NCBI GenBank assembly: GCA_900547835.1
Contig: URIJ01000039.1
Location: forward strand, 1 to 13,672
Reading direction: 5' to 3'
From: an uncultured Collinsella sp.
GTDB lineage: Bacteria; Actinomycetota; Coriobacteriia; Coriobacteriales; Coriobacteriaceae
DNA length: 13,672 bases
This document shows positions 7,139 through 13,595 of the stretch, piece by piece (the stretch's first letter is position 1; each line of letters opens with the position of its first letter). Below the pieces are notes generated by a model. The model ran no database searches and was not told the DNA's origin. It saw only the letters and a program-made list of their open reading frames with translations. A program made the translations under genes and the position numbers.

Positions 7139-7723
7139 ATGGATCATAAAATGTCGCGCTCGCCGTGGGTTATTCATTACGACGGTTCGAGCTGCAACGG
7201 ATGCGATATCGAGGTGCTGGCCTCGCTCACGCCGCTGTTCGATGCGGAGCGCTTTGGCGTGGTCAACACCGGCAACCCCAAGCATGCGGATATCTTTTTG
7301 GTGACGGGGTCGGTCAATGCCCAGAACCTGCCCGTCGTGCGCCAGATCTACAACCAGATGCTCGAGCCCAAGTGCGTGGTGGCATGCGGCATTTGCGCGT
7401 GCTCGGGCGGCGTATTCCGCGATGCCTACAACGTGATCGGCGGCGTGGACCGCGCGATTCCCGTGGACGTGTACGCGCCCGGGTGCGCCGTTCGCCCCGA
7501 GACGGTGATCGATGCCATCGTGGAGGCGTGTGGCATCCTGGACCAGAAGGAGGCCGTGATGCGCGCCGGCGGCGATCCGCTCACCGTGGGCGGCGCCGCT
7601 ACCTGGGACGGTGGCGTTGAGCTGGGCGAGGACGGGTTTGTGGCTGCTGCGGGGGCCGGCGACGCGCCCGCCGCTGGCGACGCACCTGCCGGGACGCCCG
7701 CCGCTGCAAAGGAGGCCGAGTAA
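7139..7723 (+). CDS. echC: EchC: NuoB-like small subunit of Ech hydrogenase
   Basis: The 194-residue protein matches the NuoB/HycG/EchC family in its first ~135 residues. It holds the ligands for the proximal [4Fe-4S] cluster: C19 and C22 (SSCNGCD), C86 in GICACSGG, and C116 in PGCAVRP; C83 and C88 are extra cysteines nearby. It should pass electrons between the EchF ferredoxin clusters and the Ni-Fe site in EchE, on the cytoplasmic side of the membrane arm. The last ~55 residues (from about 140) are an Ala/Gly/Pro/Glu-rich tail not needed for the fold. AGGAGG (7125-7130) overlaps the stop of echAB and lies 8 nt before the ATG. The stop overlaps the next start (TAATG). Confidence 0.92.
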   Translation: MDHKMSRSPWVIHYDGSSCNGCDIEVLASLTPLFDAERFGVVNTGNPKHADIFLVTGSVNAQNLPVVRQIYNQMLEPKCVVACGICACSGGVFRDAYNVIGGVDRAIPVDVYAPGCAVRPETVIDAIVEACGILDQKEAVMRAGGDPLTVGGAATWDGGVELGEDGFVAAAGAGDAPAAGDAPAGTPAAAKEAE

Positions 7724-8439
7724 TGCAAAAGGCAATCTACACTACCGTCGGGATCGATGAGCTGTTGCCGCATGTGCAGGCGCTCAAAGGTACCGGCGCG
7801 CGCTTTGTGCAGATGCATGCCGAGCGCTGTGTGGACGACGGATCGTATCGCCTGGTCTATACGTTTATCGACGTTCGTGCTGCTCAGGAGCATATTGCGC
7901 AGGACGGCAGCTATGCGATCGAGAACCTGGTGGTTGAGGGCATCGACCAGTATCAGGAGATTCCGTCCATCAGCTCGTACTATCCGGCGGTATTCCCGTT
8001 TGAAAACGAGGCGCACGACCTATTCGGTCTTGCCATCACCGATATGCAGATTGACTTTAAGGGCTTTTTCTACCAGGTCTCGACTGCCGAACCCATGAGC
8101 GTTATCACGCCCGAGGTGAAGGCCGCGCGCGAGAAAGCCATGAAGGTGCGTGCCGCTGCCGAGGCCAAGGCGCGCAAGGCCGCGGCCGAAAAGGCCGCCG
8201 CGGCTGCGGCTGCTGCAGGGGAGGGCGTTGCGGGCGCCGGCGATGCCGCGGGCGCCGCTGCTCAGTCCGCTGCGGCTGCCGGCTCCGATGCTCAGCACGA
8301 TGGGGCTGCTGCGAAGGCGGCGCTCAAGGCCGCCGAGATGGAGACAAAGCTCGCCGCCATGGATCCCGAGAAAGCGGCCAAGGTCCGCGCGGCGCTTGCC
8401 GCCAAGGCCGCCCGCGACAAGCAGAAAAAGGAGGCGTAA
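7723..8439 (+). CDS. echD: EchD: NuoC-like subunit with a long alanine-rich tail
   Basis: Residues 1-120 resemble EchD and the NuoC (30-kDa) family, with the conserved run SISSYYPAVFPFENEAHDLFG at about 82-102, split here as SISSYYPAVFPF then ENEAHDLFG. In complex I relatives this subunit packs beside the NuoD-like catalytic subunit. Residues ~130-238 are an extension of mostly Ala, Lys, Glu and Gly that nearly doubles the length; parts (KAAREKAMKVRAAAEAKA and the last 45 residues) should form charged helices or a coiled coil, separated by an Ala/Gly-rich linker. AAAGGAGG (7708-7715) lies 7 nt before the ATG, which overlaps the stop of echC by one base. The subunit is separate from EchE, unlike HycE of formate hydrogenlyase, where the two are fused. 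Confidence 0.88.
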   Translation: MQKAIYTTVGIDELLPHVQALKGTGARFVQMHAERCVDDGSYRLVYTFIDVRAAQEHIAQDGSYAIENLVVEGIDQYQEIPSISSYYPAVFPFENEAHDLFGLAITDMQIDFKGFFYQVSTAEPMSVITPEVKAAREKAMKVRAAAEAKARKAAAEKAAAAAAAAGEGVAGAGDAAGAAAQSAAAAGSDAQHDGAAAKAALKAAEMETKLAAMDPEKAAKVRAALAAKAARDKQKKEA

Positions 8440-8444
8440 GGTCC

Positions 8445-9533
8445 ATGGCACATCGCTCCGTTATTCCGTTTGGCCCGCAGCACCCGGTGCTGCCCGAGCC
8501 GCTTCATCTGGACCTGGTGATCGAGGACGACCGCGTCATCGAGGCAATTCCGCAGATCGGCTTTGTGCACCGCGGACTCGAGAAGCTCACCGAAAAGCGC
8601 GACATGCATCAGTTTGGCTACATCGCCGAGCGCATCTGCGGCATCTGCGCCGTGGGCCACAGCTGCGGCTATGCCAGCGCCTGCGAGCGCATGCTCGGCA
8701 TCGAGGTGCCTGGTCGCGTGCAGTATATCCGCACCATTCTGCACGAGCTTTCGCGCATTCACTCGCATCTGCTGTGGCTGGGTCTGCTCGCCGACGCCTT
8801 TGGCTTTGAGGCGCTGTTCTATCGGTCATGGACCCTGCGCGAGCAGATACTCAAGATTTTTGAGAGCACTTGCGGCGGGCGCGTGATTCTGTCGATTAAC
8901 GAGATCGGCGGCCTTAAGCACGATATCGAGGACTCCGAGCTGGCGGGCATTGTCCAGACGCTCGATGCCATGCGTCCTGACTACGAGGCCCTGGTGCATA
9001 CGTTTTTGGACGACAACAGCTGCGGCGAGCGCCTGCATGGCGTGGGCATGATTAGCAAGAAAGACGCGCTGGAGCTTTCGATGGTCGGTCCGTTTGGGCG
9101 CGCATCGGGCGTGGATTACGACGTGCGCATGTTTGACGACGGTGCCTATGCGGATCTGGCTGCGTTTGAGCCCATCGTTGCTACCGATGGCGATTGCTAT
9201 GCCCGCTGCCAGGTGCGCTGTGCCGAGGTCACGCAGGCCATGGACATCATTAAGGAGCTTGTGGGCAAGATTCCGCACGACGGGATTGGCGGGCGCACCA
9301 AGCTTACGCCGGCCGACGGCGCGCGCGGCGAGGTTGTGATTGAGCAGCCGCGCGGCGAGGCGTATTACTATGTGCGCGGCAACGGCACCAAGAACCTGGA
9401 CCGTTTCCGCGTGCGCACGCCGACGTCGCAGAACCTGGCGGGTCTGACACATGCGCTGCAGGGCGTGCTCCTTGCCAACGTGCCCATGATTATCCTGACC
9501 ATCGACCCCTGCATTAGCTGCACGGAAAGGTAG
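8445..9533 (+). CDS. echE: EchE: catalytic large subunit of Ech [NiFe] hydrogenase
   Basis: The 362-residue protein is a NuoD-like large subunit that keeps both Ni-Fe-binding motifs: RICGICAVGH with C65 and C68 near the N-terminus and DPCISC with C356 and C359 at the C-terminus. It should therefore be an active hydrogenase subunit, not a complex I NuoD, which lacks these cysteines. It catalyses reversible 2H+ + 2e- to H2. The chain stops three residues after the last cysteine (TER), so the C-terminal peptide that a specific protease removes in many [NiFe] hydrogenases is absent; this is recalled for CooH and EchE-type subunits. Maturation (hyp) genes would still be needed and are not in the window. 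AAAAAGGAGG (8425-8434) overlaps the end of echD, about 10 nt before the ATG. Confidence 0.95.
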   Translation: MAHRSVIPFGPQHPVLPEPLHLDLVIEDDRVIEAIPQIGFVHRGLEKLTEKRDMHQFGYIAERICGICAVGHSCGYASACERMLGIEVPGRVQYIRTILHELSRIHSHLLWLGLLADAFGFEALFYRSWTLREQILKIFESTCGGRVILSINEIGGLKHDIEDSELAGIVQTLDAMRPDYEALVHTFLDDNSCGERLHGVGMISKKDALELSMVGPFGRASGVDYDVRMFDDGAYADLAAFEPIVATDGDCYARCQVRCAEVTQAMDIIKELVGKIPHDGIGGRTKLTPADGARGEVVIEQPRGEAYYYVRGNGTKNLDRFRVRTPTSQNLAGLTHALQGVLLANVPMIILTIDPCISCTER

Positions 9534-9540
9534 GCGCGGC

Positions 9541-9882
9541 ATGAGTTTACTGACATTTGCCAAGACGGCCTTGGGTTCTATGGTCAAGCAGCCGGTAACG
9601 GTGTGCTATCCGCAGGAGAAGCTCGCGGCGCCCGAGCGCTTGCGCGGGCATATCGTCAACGACATGGACGCGTGCATCTGCTGCGGCATGTGTGCGCGTC
9701 GCTGTCCGGCGGGCGCGCTCGCAGTCGATCGCAAGGGTGGAACGTGGTCGATCGACCCGTATGCCTGCGTGGTGTGCGGTGAGTGCATCGAGAGCTGCCC
9801 CAAGCACTGCCTGACTATGGACACCGCCCGTACTCCGGTTGCGGCGGATAAGACTCCCACGGTAGAAACCAAGCCGGAATAG
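9541..9882 (+). CDS. echF: EchF: two-[4Fe-4S] ferredoxin-like subunit of Ech hydrogenase
   Basis: The 113-residue protein carries two classical 4Fe-4S motifs: C45xxC48xxC51xxxC55P and C76xxC79xxC82xxxC86P. It corresponds to EchF/NuoI/HycF and should receive electrons from reduced ferredoxin and hand them to EchC. The C-terminal ~20 residues (TARTPVAADKTPTVETKPE) are a flexible hydrophilic tail. AAAGG (9526-9530) lies 10 nt before the ATG and inside the last codons of echE. This is the last gene of the operon; a strong hairpin follows 8 nt after the stop codon. Confidence 0.93.
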   Translation: MSLLTFAKTALGSMVKQPVTVCYPQEKLAAPERLRGHIVNDMDACICCGMCARRCPAGALAVDRKGGTWSIDPYACVVCGECIESCPKHCLTMDTARTPVAADKTPTVETKPE

Positions 9883-9886
9883 CGCG

Positions 9887-9926
9887 AAAACGGGGCCGGT
9901 GGGGCAAAATTGCCCCACCGGCCCCG
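9887..9926. terminator. Very strong hairpin after the hydrogenase operon (bidirectional or minus-oriented)
   Basis: A perfect 17-bp GC-rich inverted repeat (9891-9907 with 9910-9926, centre AA) follows echF. On the plus strand it is not followed by a T run; on the minus strand it is followed by TTTT (9890-9887), so as an intrinsic terminator it fits minus-strand transcription better. A second perfect stem, CCGCGCG (9924-9930) with CGCGCGG (9935-9941), overlaps its end by three bases. The hairpin may still stop or stabilise the plus-strand transcript. Confidence 0.6.
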
Positions 9927-9943
9927 CGCGTGAACGCGCGGTT

Positions 9944-10136
9944 GGGCCGCCGCTAACAAAACCATGCCGGATTACGGGGCTGGATGGCGAACCTCCGACC
10001 ATATAGAAAATCGCAAAAACAAAACCGCAGGTAGATAGCCTGCCGTTTTTCAAAAAATGAAGGTATGGATGAGGGTTCCGACTTTAGCCCCGTAATCCGA
10101 CACAGTTTTGAAATGACACCATATCAGTACCAGCCC
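9944..10136 (+). repeat. Long-hairpin repeat, copy A
   Basis: Terminal arms 9957-9981 and 10086-10110 are complementary over 25 bp with three mismatches, the inner 14 bp perfect. The centre holds a second hairpin, AAAACCGCAGG (10021-10031) with CCTGCCGTTTT (10039-10049). Flanks GGGCCGCCGC (9944 on) and TTGAAATGACACC (10108 on) recur at copy C in the same orientation; A and C are both 193 bp with flanks and 154 bp between arm ends. No protein is encoded. Confidence 0.85.
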
Positions 10137-10138
10137 CT

Positions 10139-10180
10139 GATCCCTCGGGGACGGAGGAAAACGGACCTTTTTGGCCTCGC
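10139..10180 (+). repeat. Inter-hairpin direct repeat, copy 1
   Basis: GATCCCTCGGGGACGGAGG and the AAAACGGACCTTTTTGGCC that follows recur in diverged form at 10378-10419 (GATCTCCGCGGGCGGAAGG, then AAAAGGATCATTTTGGTCC), 239 bp downstream. Both copies can form a short hairpin closed by their ends (CTCG with CGAG here; CGCGGG with CCCGCG in the second). The region between copies A and B therefore belongs to the repeat unit too. Confidence 0.65.
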
Positions 10181-10203
10181 GAGTACCGCCGCGTGACCCG
10201 TCT

Positions 10204-10363
10204 GCCACGAAATGGGCCCATCTACTACGTTTAAGCCGCTACCCTCGACCACGGCAAGTAATGTGAAATGAAAACCGCAGGTAGAACGCCTGCGATTTTG
10301 CATGAAAAGCGGTTATGGGCGGGGGTATCGAGTCAAACGTAGTAGATGGGCCCATTTCGTGGC
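10204..10363 (+). repeat. Long-hairpin repeat, copy B
   Basis: Arms 10204-10232 and 10335-10363 form a perfect 29-bp inverted repeat, and pairing continues inward with scattered mismatches. The arm sequence differs from copies A and C, yet it is fully complementary within the copy. The central hairpin AAAACCGCAGG (10271-10281) with CCTGCGATTTT (10289-10299) is nearly identical to that of A and in the same orientation. The inner right side (TATGGGCGGGGGTATCGAG) matches A (TATGGATGAGGGTTCCGAC). Confidence 0.9.
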
Positions 10364-10377
10364 GGGCGCCGTCTGCC

Positions 10378-10419
10378 GATCTCCGCGGGCGGAAGGAAAA
10401 GGATCATTTTGGTCCCGCG
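10378..10419 (+). repeat. Inter-hairpin direct repeat, copy 2
   Basis: Diverged copy of 10139-10180, placed at the same position relative to the right end of hairpin B as copy 1 is near the right end of hairpin A. CGCGGG (10384-10389) can pair with CCCGCG (10414-10419). Confidence 0.65.
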
Positions 10420-10442
10420 AGGCTTGCGGAGGCACTCGTGCA

Positions 10443-10635
10443 GGGCCGTCGCGAACAAAACTATGTCGGTTTACTACGATGAATTCGGCATTCCCGACCA
10501 TGACTGCATTTTTCTAAATATTGCAAGCGTTCTACCTGCGGTTTTGCAAGCGCGCAATTTACCATGGTCGAAGGTGGGCGATTCGTCGTAGTAAACCGGC
10601 ATAGTATTGAAATAGCATTAAATCGGTAGCAGCCG
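10443..10635 (+). repeat. Long-hairpin repeat, copy C (centre inverted)
   Basis: Arms 10456-10484 and 10581-10609 are complementary over 29 bp with three differences (two are G-U pairs in plus-strand RNA), and pairing resumes to CCGACCATG (10494-10502) with CATGGTCGA (10563-10571). Outer flanks match copy A in the same orientation (GGGCCGTCGCGAACAAAAC on the left; TTGAAATAGCATT and the following ATCGGTAGCAGCC on the right). The core, however, reads GCGTTCTACCTGCGGTTTT (10528-10546), the reverse complement of the core in B. Confidence 0.85.
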
Positions 10636-10665
10636 TTTTGTTATGCCGGGTCGTTCGTTGGGCAA

Positions 10666-11295
10666 CTACCCTCGCAGGTAGGCGATGGCGATCTGCGTGC
10701 GGTTGCGTAGGCCCATTTTGGCTAGGATTGAGCTGATGTGGTTGCGTACGGTGCCTTCGCCCATATAAGCCGTGGCGGCAATCTCCTTGTTGTCGAGGCC
10801 GCGGGCGATGAGCTCGGCGACTTCGAACTCGCGGTCGGTCAGACCGGCAAAGGCGGCGGGCCGGCGGGTCGCGCCGGCCTCGACGTCCGCCCCATCAAAG
10901 TTGATATCTTCGATCGCCTTGCCCTCGAGCACGCGTTTGCCGTCCATGACCTGCGCCAACGCCGGCGGAATGGCAGCGACATCGGTCTTGATCAGGTAGC
11001 CGCGGGCGCCCAGCTTGAGCGCCGACACAATGTACTCGTCATCCGAGAATGTTGTCAGAAACACCACGCGCGCCGCAGGGTCGCGCTCGAGGATCTCGCG
11101 CGCCGCCGATAGGCCGTCGCGTCCCGGCATCTGGATGTCGAGCAGCGCAATATCGGGTGCGTGCTCGGCGTAGAGCGCCACCGCATCGTTGCCGTTGGCA
11201 CCGGTGCCCACCACTTCGATCTGCGGCTGGGCGCCCAGGATAATCTTGAGCGAATCGACCACCAAGCGGTCGTCGTCGACAACGATGAGCCTCAT
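10666..11295 (-). CDS. NarL/LuxR-family response regulator
   Basis: The 209-residue protein has a CheY-like receiver (about 1-115) with acidic residues D7-D9, phosphoacceptor D53 in LLDIQMPGRDG, T81 and K103 (YLIKTD), then a linker and a LuxR-type helix-turn-helix (about 150-209) with TDREFEVAELIARGLDNKEIA and recognition helix GTVRNHISSIL. Phosphorylation by the adjacent kinase should promote dimerisation and DNA binding. The start overlaps the kinase stop by 4 bp (ATGA), with GAGGG about 3 nt upstream as ribosome site, so the pair is translationally coupled. No T-rich terminator follows; downstream lies hairpin repeat C. The likely target is the divergent ABC transporter, inferred from position. 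Confidence 0.93.
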   Translation of the reverse strand: MRLIVVDDDRLVVDSLKIILGAQPQIEVVGTGANGNDAVALYAEHAPDIALLDIQMPGRDGLSAAREILERDPAARVVFLTTFSDDEYIVSALKLGARGYLIKTDVAAIPPALAQVMDGKRVLEGKAIEDINFDGADVEAGATRRPAAFAGLTDREFEVAELIARGLDNKEIAATAYMGEGTVRNHISSILAKMGLRNRTQIAIAYLRG

Positions 11296-12437
11296 CGGCC
11301 CTCATCTCCTTGCTGTTTGGGAACGGTGGCAAACACACGCCAGCCGCCGGCGCCGGCACGCGGGCCGGCGGTGAAGGTGCCGCCAAGCGCCTCGATGCGC
11401 TCGCGCATGGAGGCGAGCCCCATGCCCTCCGCGGTGCCGCGGCCGCTTGCTTGGACCTCACCCACGCCATCGTCGGTAACAATGAGCTGGTAAAACGACG
11501 GATGCTCCATGCACCGTACGGTGACGGTCTGGGCGCAAGCGTGGCGCATGGTATTGGAGAGCGCTTCGCGCAGGACCGCTGCAAAGCAGTTGGCGACGTT
11601 TGCGGGCGCATGTTCGGCCATAACTTCAAGCTCAATCTGCGGGTCGCCGTCCGAGCGTGTGCCTTCGACAATGCGTTCGAGCTGCACGGAAAGGTCGACG
11701 GCGTTGTCGTTGAGCGCGTGGACGCTGGTGCGCACAAGCTGGAGCGCCTCGTCAACCGTGCGTTTAACGTCGGCGAAATCGGCGGCGACGCCAGGCTCGT
11801 CGGCGTGGACCACGCGTAGGGCTTCGGCCTGCAGTGAGGCGCGCGTGAGCTGGTGCCCGACGTTATCGTGGATCTCGCGCGCGATGCGGGCGCGTTCGGC
11901 GAGCGTCGCGAGCTCGACTTCGTAGTCCTGGCGATCGGCAAGATCGCGGTTGCGCGCCTCGAGCGCGAGGGCTCGTTCCTGCAGCTCGTCGCGGGTGCGG
12001 CGCATGCGCTGCTGCTCGCGTTCCAACTGGGCGGTGCGCAGCGATAGCAAGGTAGCGGCAACCGAAAGGATGGCAGTCAGCAGGAGCGTTCGGGCGGTGA
12101 GCGCGTCGGTGCGAAGGTCCGCGACAAGCGCAAAGACAAAGGTGGCGCCAATGCCCAGCGCGGCCCAGGCGTGCTCACGGCGCACCCGCCGCGCGATGTC
12201 ATAGAGGGCGAGAGGCGCAAACGGCACAAACGGCGGCACGAAGACAGCCGCGATGATGTAAGCGCAGCTCGCGGTCTCGCTCGCGCGCCGGGCGCTTTTC
12301 CCCTGCGCGAGCTCAGCCAGCGAGGTGGCAATAACGCCAAGGCAAAACGCCGCGACCAGGCGAGCGTCCACAGCAAGACCCATGGCGGCCGCAATACAGC
12401 ACGCCAGCACGATCGATTTGTCGAAAAGCCTGTTCAT
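11292..12437 (-). CDS. Membrane sensor histidine kinase (HisKA_3 type)
   Basis: The 381-residue protein has about five or six hydrophobic segments in residues 7-133 with almost no extracellular domain, a coiled coil (about 134-180), the dimerisation and phosphoacceptor helix with H190 in AREIHDNVGHQL, and a HATPase domain with N295 (REALSNTMRHA), the G1 box TDDGVG (321-326) and the G2 box GMGLASM (338-344). This is the DesK/NarX-like class that partners LuxR-type regulators. Short-loop sensors of this type often detect membrane stress or drugs rather than a soluble ligand; that is family knowledge, not shown here. The start at 12437 is chosen because the hydrophobic segments follow at once and a -10 box lies directly upstream; a longer in-frame reading to 12572 adds 45 arginine/proline-rich residues that do not look like protein. 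Confidence 0.9.
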   Translation of the reverse strand: MNRLFDKSIVLACCIAAAMGLAVDARLVAAFCLGVIATSLAELAQGKSARRASETASCAYIIAAVFVPPFVPFAPLALYDIARRVRREHAWAALGIGATFVFALVADLRTDALTARTLLLTAILSVAATLLSLRTAQLEREQQRMRRTRDELQERALALEARNRDLADRQDYEVELATLAERARIAREIHDNVGHQLTRASLQAEALRVVHADEPGVAADFADVKRTVDEALQLVRTSVHALNDNAVDLSVQLERIVEGTRSDGDPQIELEVMAEHAPANVANCFAAVLREALSNTMRHACAQTVTVRCMEHPSFYQLIVTDDGVGEVQASGRGTAEGMGLASMRERIEALGGTFTAGPRAGAGGWRVFATVPKQQGDEGR

Positions 12438-12443
12438 ACGGGT

Positions 12444-12449
12444 ATTGTA
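12444..12449 (-). promoter_or_regulatory. -10 box of a probable leaderless kinase transcript
   Basis: On the minus strand TACAAT ends 6 nt before the kinase ATG, and no Shine-Dalgarno sequence lies between. This is the spacing expected when transcription starts on or next to the start codon, a common arrangement in actinobacteria. No clear -35 is visible. Confidence 0.45.
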
Positions 12450-12524
12450 CGCGAAGCCGCGCGTGGTGGAGGGGCCGCCCGGGGCAACCGTGACATTCCT
12501 CCCGCGCGGCAAATCGGCGTCGAT

Positions 12525-12579
12525 CGCTCGCGCGAGCGGGGGTTTCGCCTCCGCCCCCCTCACTCGTGACAAAGCTCAC
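12525..12579. promoter_or_regulatory. Palindrome and CRP/FNR-like site between the divergent kinase and ABC genes
   Basis: CGCTCGCGCGAGCG (12525-12538) is a perfect 14-bp palindrome. GTGA-CAAAGC-TCAC (12566-12579) has the half-site layout GTGA-N6-TCAC used by CRP/FNR-family regulators. Both lie in the 210-bp gap between the kinase and ABC start codons, 69 nt or more before the ABC gene, where an operator would be expected. Short GC-rich palindromes also arise by chance in such DNA. Confidence 0.3.
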
Positions 12580-12647
12580 TGGTGCGCGCCGCCCGCTCCT
12601 GCGATGATGCAATCGTACCGGGCCACAAGCAACAGAAGGGCCGCCTC

Positions 12648-13586
12648 ATGACAGACATCGTCCACGTCGAAAACCTCGTTAAGCGCTACGACGACCTTAT
12701 TGCGCTCGACCACTTTAACCTGAGTATCGCCCCCGGCGAGATCTTTGGCCTGCTGGGCCCCAACGGCTCGGGCAAGACCACGTCCATCAACTGCATTCTG
12801 CAGCTGCTCGCCTACGACAAAGGCACCATCGAGCTGTTCGGCGAGCCCATGACGCCCGCCCGCTACGACCTCAAGCGCCGCATCGGTGTGGTGCCGCAGC
12901 AGGTGGCGGTGTTTGACGAGCTCACGGTGCGCGAGAACATCGACTATTTCTGCAGCCTCTACGTTAACGACCGCAAGCGCCGCCGCGCGCTGGTGGACGA
13001 GGCGATCGACTTTGTCGGCCTGGGCGACTTTACCAAGTTCCGCCCCGGCAAGCTCTCGGGCGGCCTGGCGCGTCGTCTCAACATTGCCTGCGGCATCGCG
13101 CACAAGCCCGAGCTCATCTTTTTTGACGAGCCCACGGTGGCGGTCGACCCGCAGAGCCGCAACGCCATCCTGGAGGGCATCTGCCGCCTGCGCGACGAGG
13201 GCGCCACGGTGGTGTATACCAGCCATTACATGGAGGAAGTCGAGCAGATTTGCAGCCGCATCATGATCATGGACGGCGGACGTGTGCTGGCGCAGGGCAC
13301 CAATGACGAGCTCAAACGCATGATTCAAATGGGCGAGCGCGTGACTGTCGAGGTCGGCGCCGCCGAGACCGCCACGGTCGAGCGGCTGCGCGCCCTCGAG
13401 CACGTGCTTTCGGTTGAGCTGTCCGGCGGCGAGCTCGTCTGCACCTGCGAGGCGAGCCCGCACAATCTGGTTGACATCCTCGACACGCTGCGCGCTGCTG
13501 ACGTGGCGCTCGGCCGCGTGTGGAGCGAACCGCCGACCCTCAACGACGTATTCCTCGAGATCACCGGCCGCGAGCTGCGCGACTAG
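12648..13586 (+). CDS. ABC transporter ATP-binding protein (ABC-2 exporter type)
   Basis: The 312-residue protein has all the elements of an ABC ATPase: Walker A GPNGSGKT (37-44), Q-loop around Q84-Q85 (VPQQVAVFDELTV), signature LSGGLARRL (136-144), Walker B LIFFDEPT with D160 and E161, D-loop VDPQSR, and switch H193 (YTSHYMEEVEQ). The ~85-residue C-terminal region after 220 is usual for drug, antibiotic or NatA-type exporter ATPases. The signature has Leu where Gln is commonest, and V-A replaces the usual G-L before the D-loop; both are mild variants. The start at 12648 has AGAAGGG 7 nt upstream; a longer frame from 12582 lacks a ribosome site. It should power the permease that starts 9 nt after its stop. 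The substrate cannot be told. Confidence 0.93.
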   Translation: MTDIVHVENLVKRYDDLIALDHFNLSIAPGEIFGLLGPNGSGKTTSINCILQLLAYDKGTIELFGEPMTPARYDLKRRIGVVPQQVAVFDELTVRENIDYFCSLYVNDRKRRRALVDEAIDFVGLGDFTKFRPGKLSGGLARRLNIACGIAHKPELIFFDEPTVAVDPQSRNAILEGICRLRDEGATVVYTSHYMEEVEQICSRIMIMDGGRVLAQGTNDELKRMIQMGERVTVEVGAAETATVERLRALEHVLSVELSGGELVCTCEASPHNLVDILDTLRAADVALGRVWSEPPTLNDVFLEITGRELRD

Positions 13587-13595
13587 GGGGCGGCC

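Noticed and set aside
8445..9533. Complex I subunit NuoD
   Set aside because: Both CxxC pairs that bind the Ni-Fe centre (C65/C68, C356/C359) are present; NuoD lacks them.
4244..9882. Formate hydrogenlyase (Hyc/Hyf) operon
   Set aside because: NuoC-like and NuoD-like subunits are separate, only one antiporter-like module is present, and there is no formate dehydrogenase; the order fits Ech.
10302..10591. Short frames across hairpins B and C
   Set aside because: They lie wholly inside the long-hairpin repeats and are not shared in frame between copies.
11039..12061. Minus-strand frame of about 340 codons overlapping the kinase and regulator
   Set aside because: It is a frame-shifted reading of the two real genes, rich in Ser, Arg and Pro, with no domain signature.
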